Below, in pieces: positions 45,356 to 49,334 of a DNA stretch of 49,334 bases. The DNA comes from Bacteroidaceae bacterium (lineage in GTDB: Bacteria; Bacteroidota; Bacteroidia; Bacteroidales; Bacteroidaceae): positions 1 to 49,334 of the forward strand of contig JAFVCB010000054.1 of NCBI GenBank assembly GCA_017479555.1, read 5' to 3'. The translations under genes were made by a program, and so were the position numbers. The notes under the pieces were generated by a model. It was given only the letters and a program-made list of their open reading frames with translations, did no database searches and was not told where the DNA came from. Numbering within the stretch: position 1 is the first letter of the stretch; the number at the start of each line of letters is the position of its first letter.

Positions 45356-45994
45356 ATGAAGCGACTAACCTTTTTCCTCCTCACTCTCTGTTCACTCGTG
45401 GCTATGGCGCAGCAAAACCAAGAAGTGCGCCGTATCAAAGGGGCTTTCCTCTTTCCCGAATTCCGTCATGCCAAGGTGCTACAGACCTTCGGGCGTCATG
45501 TCGAAGTGGAGCAGGCCAATATCGCTATCAACAAAGGCAACTTCGTCTTCCTCCAAGGCGATAGCGTCCTCATTCCTACCAACAGCAGCATCCTCGGTGT
45601 GGAGTTCGACAGTTTGCACGTTTATATGCGTGTCGAAGGCATGGTGATGGGGCGTGTGTTGGCTTCGGAGAACTACAACAATCTGCTCTGTGTCACCACG
45701 GTCGATCGTGAAATGCTCACCGAAGAGACCAACCGTTCCACGGCGATGGCCTTCCTATCTATGGAGTCTGGCCAGTTTGCTGACTACGACATGTTCGACC
45801 GCGATGAGGGCTATCCGCTTTGCGATGCCTACTATTTCAGTGTCAAGGGCAAAGTCATCCCTGCCAACGAGCGCATCGTGAAGAGTTATATTGCGCCCAA
45901 CAAGAAAGCGGAGTTCAAGAAACTGATGAACGACCGCTGGTGGAGCTGGCGCGATGCCGAGAGCTTGGCTCAGTTGCTCGCCCTCTTTCCTTAG
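45356..45994 (+). CDS. Secreted protein of unknown function
   Basis: 212 residues with a signal peptide ([16 protein letters not shown]) and no lipobox. The mature region is beta-rich: [46 protein letters not shown], with repeated short hydrophobic strands and a Trp-rich helix at the C-terminus ([20 protein letters not shown]). I do not recognise the family. It follows fucU by 31 bp and precedes aroC on the same strand. Confidence 0.75.
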   Translation: MKRLTFFLLTLCSLVAMAQQNQEVRRIKGAFLFPEFRHAKVLQTFGRHVEVEQANIAINKGNFVFLQGDSVLIPTNSSILGVEFDSLHVYMRVEGMVMGRVLASENYNNLLCVTTVDREMLTEETNRSTAMAFLSMESGQFADYDMFDRDEGYPLCDAYYFSVKGKVIPANERIVKSYIAPNKKAEFKKLMNDRWWSWRDAESLAQLLALFP

Positions 45995-46059
45995 TCGTCT
46001 GCTACGCGGAGTTCCATGCTCCGTTTTCCCTCTCATCTTTTCCTAACCCCGTAGCGCGT

Positions 46060-47133
46060 ATGAACACATTCGGCACACTCCTTCGACTGACCACCTATGG
46101 CGAGAGCCATGGCCCAGCCATCGGCGGCGTACTCGACGGTATGCCCCCTGGCGTACCTATCGACGAAGCCTTTGTGCAGGCAGAGTTGGCACGTCGCAGG
46201 CCAGGACAGAGCGACCTCACTACCGCGCGCCACGAAGACGACAGCGTGGAGCTGCTCAGCGGTATTTTCGAGGGCAAGAGTACAGGCACACCCATCGGCT
46301 TTGTCATTCGCAACAAAGACCACCATAGCACTGACTACGCTAACCTCGCGCAGGTGTTTCGTCCCTCACATGCCGACTTCACGTATACCGCCAAGTATGG
46401 TGTGCGCGACTATCGTGGTGGCGGCCGAACCTCAGCCCGTGAGACAGCCAGTAGGGTAGTGGGAGGAGCGTTGGCCAAGCTCGCCTTGAAGCTCCACGGC
46501 ATCACCGTGCAGGCCTACACCTCGCAGGTCGGCTCTCTCGTGTTGCCTAACGACTATACCGCCTACGACCTCTCGCAAATCGAGACCAACCCTGTGCGTT
46601 GCCCCGACGCAGCCTTGGCTGAAGAGATGGCCGCACTCATTCGTCGGGTAAAGGCTGAGGGCGATACCATCGGCGGTGTCGTGACAGGCGTGATACGCGG
46701 TCTGCCAGCTGGATTAGGCGAACCCGTTTTCGACAAGTTCCATGCCCGTTTGGGAGCAGCCATGTTGGGCATCAACGCAGTCAAAGGCTTTGAAATCGGC
46801 GATGGTTTCCAGATAGCCCAGGCTCGAGGCAGCGAGGTGAACGACCTGTTCTGTGCTGACGAGAGTGGGCATATATCCACCCTCTCCAACCATAGTGGCG
46901 GTGTGCAGGGCGGTATCACCAACGGACAAGATGTCGTCTTCCGAGTGGCATTCAAGCCCGTAGCTACGCTCCTGCGCGCACAACCTACGGTGGACCTCAA
47001 TGGTAAGCCCGTGGAGGTCAAAGCCAAGGGGCGGCACGACCCCTGTGTGGTGCCACGCGCAGTGCCTATCGTCGAGGCTATGGCGGCCATGACAGCCCTC
47101 GACTTCCTATTGATGCAGCGCGCCGTCAAGTAA
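46060..47133 (+). CDS. aroC: Chorismate synthase
   Basis: 357 residues; converts 5-enolpyruvylshikimate-3-phosphate to chorismate (EC 4.2.3.5), the last shikimate step, using reduced FMN. Motifs: [63 protein letters not shown], and [28 protein letters not shown] 46060 is chosen because the family starts here, although the frame stays open upstream to 45820 across the end of the preceding gene. A strong terminator follows. Confidence 0.98.
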   Translation: MNTFGTLLRLTTYGESHGPAIGGVLDGMPPGVPIDEAFVQAELARRRPGQSDLTTARHEDDSVELLSGIFEGKSTGTPIGFVIRNKDHHSTDYANLAQVFRPSHADFTYTAKYGVRDYRGGGRTSARETASRVVGGALAKLALKLHGITVQAYTSQVGSLVLPNDYTAYDLSQIETNPVRCPDAALAEEMAALIRRVKAEGDTIGGVVTGVIRGLPAGLGEPVFDKFHARLGAAMLGINAVKGFEIGDGFQIAQARGSEVNDLFCADESGHISTLSNHSGGVQGGITNGQDVVFRVAFKPVATLLRAQPTVDLNGKPVEVKAKGRHDPCVVPRAVPIVEAMAAMTALDFLLMQRAVK

Positions 47134-47156
47134 TCCCTACGACATATCAAACGCTT

Positions 47157-47205
47157 ACCGACCGCGATAGTCATTTCCGAAAAAGTGACATCGCGGTCGG
47201 TTTTT
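47157..47205 (+). terminator. Terminator of aroC
   Basis: ACCGACCGCGAT (47157-47168) and ATCGCGGTCGGT (47190-47201) form a perfect 12-bp stem, extended inward by GTCA/TGAC, followed by a T run. Confidence 0.94.
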
Positions 47206-47242
47206 CTGTCTGCCAATGTGCTTCTCATTGCCGTGAATGTGC

Positions 47243-47250
47243 TAATTTTG
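47243..47250 (+). promoter_or_regulatory. -7 box upstream of nfeD
   Basis: TAATTTTG at 47243-47250, just beyond the aroC terminator. The implied leader to the ATG at 47400 is about 143 bases, rather long. No matching -33 TTTG at standard spacing. Confidence 0.4.
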
Positions 47251-47399
47251 CCCTACCGACATTCGTCCGTCAGCCATTGGTATGCATTTTGCTACAATGT
47301 ATATAGTAGGATATCCAAAGCGCAAAGCCGTGAAGACCCTTGTGTCGCACCAGCGTGTACGCAACCACCAAAAGCAGACCTAACTAACTCTCAATATCT

Positions 47400-47834
47400 A
47401 TGAACACCACTCTTTTTTGGGGCATCCTCATGCTCGTCACCGCAGGCATTGAACTCCTGTCTGGAGGCCTCTACATCATTTGCTTCTCCCTCGGCGCCCT
47501 CGCCGCAATCCCTTTCGCCGCGTTGGGCTTTGCGCTGGGCTGGCAGATACTCGTGTTTGCACTGGTCTCATTAGCCTCCATCTTCACGCTGCGCCCCATC
47601 GCCTATCGCTACCTCCATCGCAAAGATACCGAGCAGGTAGTGAGCAATGCCGATGCCATCATCGGGCGCAACGGCTTTGTGAGCCAGGACATCCCAGCAC
47701 AAGGCTACGGACGCGTGGCACTTGACGGCGACGACTGGAAAGCACAGAGTGCGCACGAACAACCCCTCGCCAAAGGGCAGCGTGTGCGTATCGTAGCGCG
47801 CAAGAGCCTTGTTGTCATCGTAGAACCCTTTTAG
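47400..47834 (+). CDS. NfeD-family membrane protein
   Basis: 144 residues. N-terminal hydrophobic half with about three to four helices (ILMLVTAGIELLSGGLYIICFSLGALAAIPFAALGFALGW, then QILVFALVSLASIFTLRPIA), then the C-terminal OB-fold NfeD domain (ADAIIGRNGFVSQDIPAQGYGRVALDGDDWKAQS, KGQRVRIVARKSLVVIVEP). NfeD proteins occur beside SPFH-domain genes, as here (61 bp away), and are thought to act with them in membrane organisation or quality control. Confidence 0.88.
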   Translation: MNTTLFWGILMLVTAGIELLSGGLYIICFSLGALAAIPFAALGFALGWQILVFALVSLASIFTLRPIAYRYLHRKDTEQVVSNADAIIGRNGFVSQDIPAQGYGRVALDGDDWKAQSAHEQPLAKGQRVRIVARKSLVVIVEPF

Positions 47835-47895
47835 CGTTCAACCCCTATCTTTTACCCACGTTCATACATTCACCCCTTAAATTCACCAATAAACT

Positions 47896-48855
47896 ATGGA
47901 TCCTATTCTAACCTTCCTGCTCGTACTCGTCCTCGTAGTACTCATCGTGATTGCCAAGAGCATTCAGATTATTCCCCAGAGCGAGACACGCATCATCGAA
48001 CGTCTCGGTCGCTACCACGACACGCTGAACCCCGGCATCAATATCATCATCCCCTTCATCGACCGTGCCAAAGAGATTGTAGCCATACGTAGCGGTCGCT
48101 ATGTCTATACGTCGGCCATCGACCTGCGTGAGCAAGTTTACGACTTCGATAAGCAAAACGTGATCACCAAGGACAACGTGCAGACCGAAATAAACGCGCT
48201 GCTCTACTTCCAAATCGTAGATCCCTTCAAAGCCGTTTATGAGATCAACAACCTACCTAACGCCATCGAGAAGCTCACGCAGACCACCCTGCGTAATATC
48301 ATAGGCGAACTCGAACTTGACGAAACGCTCACCTCACGCGACACCATCAACACCAAGTTGCGCGCCGTGCTCGACGATGCCACCGACAAGTGGGGCGTAA
48401 AGGTCAACCGCGTGGAGCTGCAGGACATCATGCCGCCCGTCACCGTACTCCAAGCCATGGAGAAGCAGATGCAGGCCGAGCGAAACAAGCGTGCACTCAT
48501 CCTCCAGAGCGAAGGTGAGAAAGCCAGTGCCATCCTCCAGAGTGAAGGTGCCAAAGCCGCTGTCATCAACAAGGCCGAGGCCGAGAAACAAAAGGCTATA
48601 CTCGAAGCCGAAGGTGAGGCAGAAGCCCGCGTGCGTAAGGCCGAAGCCGAGGCCGTAGCCATTCAGAAAGTCACTGAGGCCGTCGGACAAAGCACCAACC
48701 CCGCTAACTATCTGCTCGCACAAAAGTATATCAATATGCTCCAAGAAGTGTCGCAGTCCAGCAAAGGCAGCAAGACCGTCTTCCTCCCCGTCGAAGCTAC
48801 GAGCACACTCGGTTCGCTCGCTGGCATCAAGGAGCTTTTCAACGACAAAGAATAA
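47896..48855 (+). CDS. SPFH/band-7 membrane protein (stomatin/QmcA type)
   Basis: 319 residues. One N-terminal membrane helix (LTFLLVLVLVVLIVIAKSI), then the band-7 domain with ETRIIERLGRYHDTLNPGINIIIPFID, ALLYFQIVDPFKAVYEINNLPNAI and VKVNRVELQDIMPP (~115-180). A long Ala/Glu/Lys-rich coiled coil follows (~185-260, MQAERNKRALILQSEGEK...). These proteins form large ring oligomers at the membrane and regulate membrane proteases. Paired with nfeD. Confidence 0.94.
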   Translation: MDPILTFLLVLVLVVLIVIAKSIQIIPQSETRIIERLGRYHDTLNPGINIIIPFIDRAKEIVAIRSGRYVYTSAIDLREQVYDFDKQNVITKDNVQTEINALLYFQIVDPFKAVYEINNLPNAIEKLTQTTLRNIIGELELDETLTSRDTINTKLRAVLDDATDKWGVKVNRVELQDIMPPVTVLQAMEKQMQAERNKRALILQSEGEKASAILQSEGAKAAVINKAEAEKQKAILEAEGEAEARVRKAEAEAVAIQKVTEAVGQSTNPANYLLAQKYINMLQEVSQSSKGSKTVFLPVEATSTLGSLAGIKELFNDKE

Positions 48856-48879
48856 TCCCCGCCAATTCGTAAAGCATCT

Positions 48880-49334
48880 ATGAAGAAAAATATCGGTAAA
48901 TACAACGCCGCCTTTCCCACCCCCGTAGTTGTAGTAGGGGCAATGGTCGATGGCCGTCCCAACTGGTTTGAAGTGGCATGGGTAGGCATCGGCGACAGCG
49001 ACATCATCACGCTGAGCGTCACCCCCACCCACAAGACCTGCGAGGGCATCCGTGCCGAGAAGAAGCTCAGCATAGCCCTCGTCGACCAACCCATGCTCGC
49101 CAAAGCCGACTACGTGGGCATCGTCAGCGGCAACAAGGTAGACAAGAGTCAAGTCTTCGACTATCAGGTAGGCCCACTCGGCACACTGCTGCCCAACGAA
49201 GCTCCCGTGGTGATGGAGTGCGAACTCATCGACACCTATGCGCAGCACGGCATGAACCTACTCGTGTGCAAGGTGGTGCATACCCACGTCGAAGAAGCCT
49301 ACCTCGACGACAAAGGTAAGCCCGACTTCCATAA
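48880..49334 (+). CDS. Flavin reductase-like protein (partial, cut by window end)
   Basis: At least 151 residues; the frame remains open at the end of the window. It starts MKKNIGKYNAAFPTPVVVVGAMVDGRPNWFEVAWVGIGDSDIITLSVTPTHKT, the FMN-binding flavin reductase (PF01613) pattern, and shows SIALVDQPMLAKADYVGIVSG and LIDTYAQHGMNLLVCKVVHTHVEE. Bacterial members typically bind FMN and reduce flavin with NAD(P)H. ATG 48880 lies 24 bp after the SPFH gene stop. The C-terminus is not visible. Confidence 0.85.
   Translation, partial: MKKNIGKYNAAFPTPVVVVGAMVDGRPNWFEVAWVGIGDSDIITLSVTPTHKTCEGIRAEKKLSIALVDQPMLAKADYVGIVSGNKVDKSQVFDYQVGPLGTLLPNEAPVVMECELIDTYAQHGMNLLVCKVVHTHVEEAYLDDKGKPDFH

Noticed and set aside
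48334..49248. 304-codon minus-strand frame opposite the SPFH and flavin reductase genes
   Set aside because: Overlaps two convincing plus-strand genes, and its peptide is a low-complexity reflection of their codon bias.
1..49334. tRNA, rRNA or insertion sequence
   Set aside because: No T-loop consensus, rRNA-like sequence or transposase-like protein was recognised on either strand.

Overview
The window is a chromosomal segment of a Bacteroidales bacterium, most like the Prevotellaceae/Porphyromonadaceae side of the order. Evidence: a complete type IX secretion core operon (porP-porK-porL-porM-porN), which is specific to the Bacteroidota; promoters of the Bacteroidota TAnnTTTG type rather than sigma-70 boxes; no Shine-Dalgarno sequences; and several families typical of the order (GSCFA protein, Cbp1-like coiled-coil lipoprotein, PF13449 phytase-like protein, large alpha-2-macroglobulin). 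Genus cannot be fixed from sequence alone. I see no rRNA, tRNA, CRISPR array, transposase or prophage gene.

Layout. 1-2845: end of an unknown gene, then a transmembrane Ser/Thr kinase and a secreted SUMF1-fold protein. 3246-4859: ATP-dependent PEP carboxykinase with clear promoter and terminator. 4948-5624: non-coding stretch with three families of repeats, all at a period of about 21 bp. 5625-8150 (-): copper P-type ATPase with a CopZ-like domain fused at its C-terminus. 8285-14838: type IX secretion operon. 14878-17432: membrane iron-sulfur protein that looks like a NapH-NapG fusion with an internal twin-arginine motif, followed by tatA and tatC. 17566-22397: surface polysaccharide genes (EpsG-like polymerase, two GT4 glycosyltransferases, flippase). 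22476-23738: TSUP permease and DUF1634 partner. 23935-30086: GNAT protein, lipoproteins, phytase-like and GSCFA proteins, separated by regulatory-looking intergenic DNA. 30477-36032: 1851-aa alpha-2-macroglobulin whose thioester position appears to be lost. 36356-41398: PNPase, ElaA-like acetyltransferase, AI-2E family permease, RsmI. 41506-45994: two lipoproteins, a YidE/AspT-type transporter, FucU and an unknown secreted protein. 46060-49334: chorismate synthase, NfeD plus SPFH pair, and a truncated flavin reductase-like gene.

How the parts fit. Much of the region serves the envelope: T9SS secretion, Tat export of a quinol-linked Fe-S protein, polysaccharide export, many lipoproteins, alpha-2-macroglobulin, and the NfeD/SPFH membrane pair. 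Intergenic DNA carries a family of about 80-bp repeats (23743-23910, 39302-39382, 40559-40630). They have conserved flanks, a palindromic core, and a right end resembling the -7 promoter box. Each occurrence lies directly upstream of a gene.

The observations most worth following are the NapH-NapG fusion with its adjacent Tat translocase, the palindromic promoter-like repeat family, the 21-bp-period arrays, the CopA-CopZ fusion and a candidate small RNA near 26210-26320.
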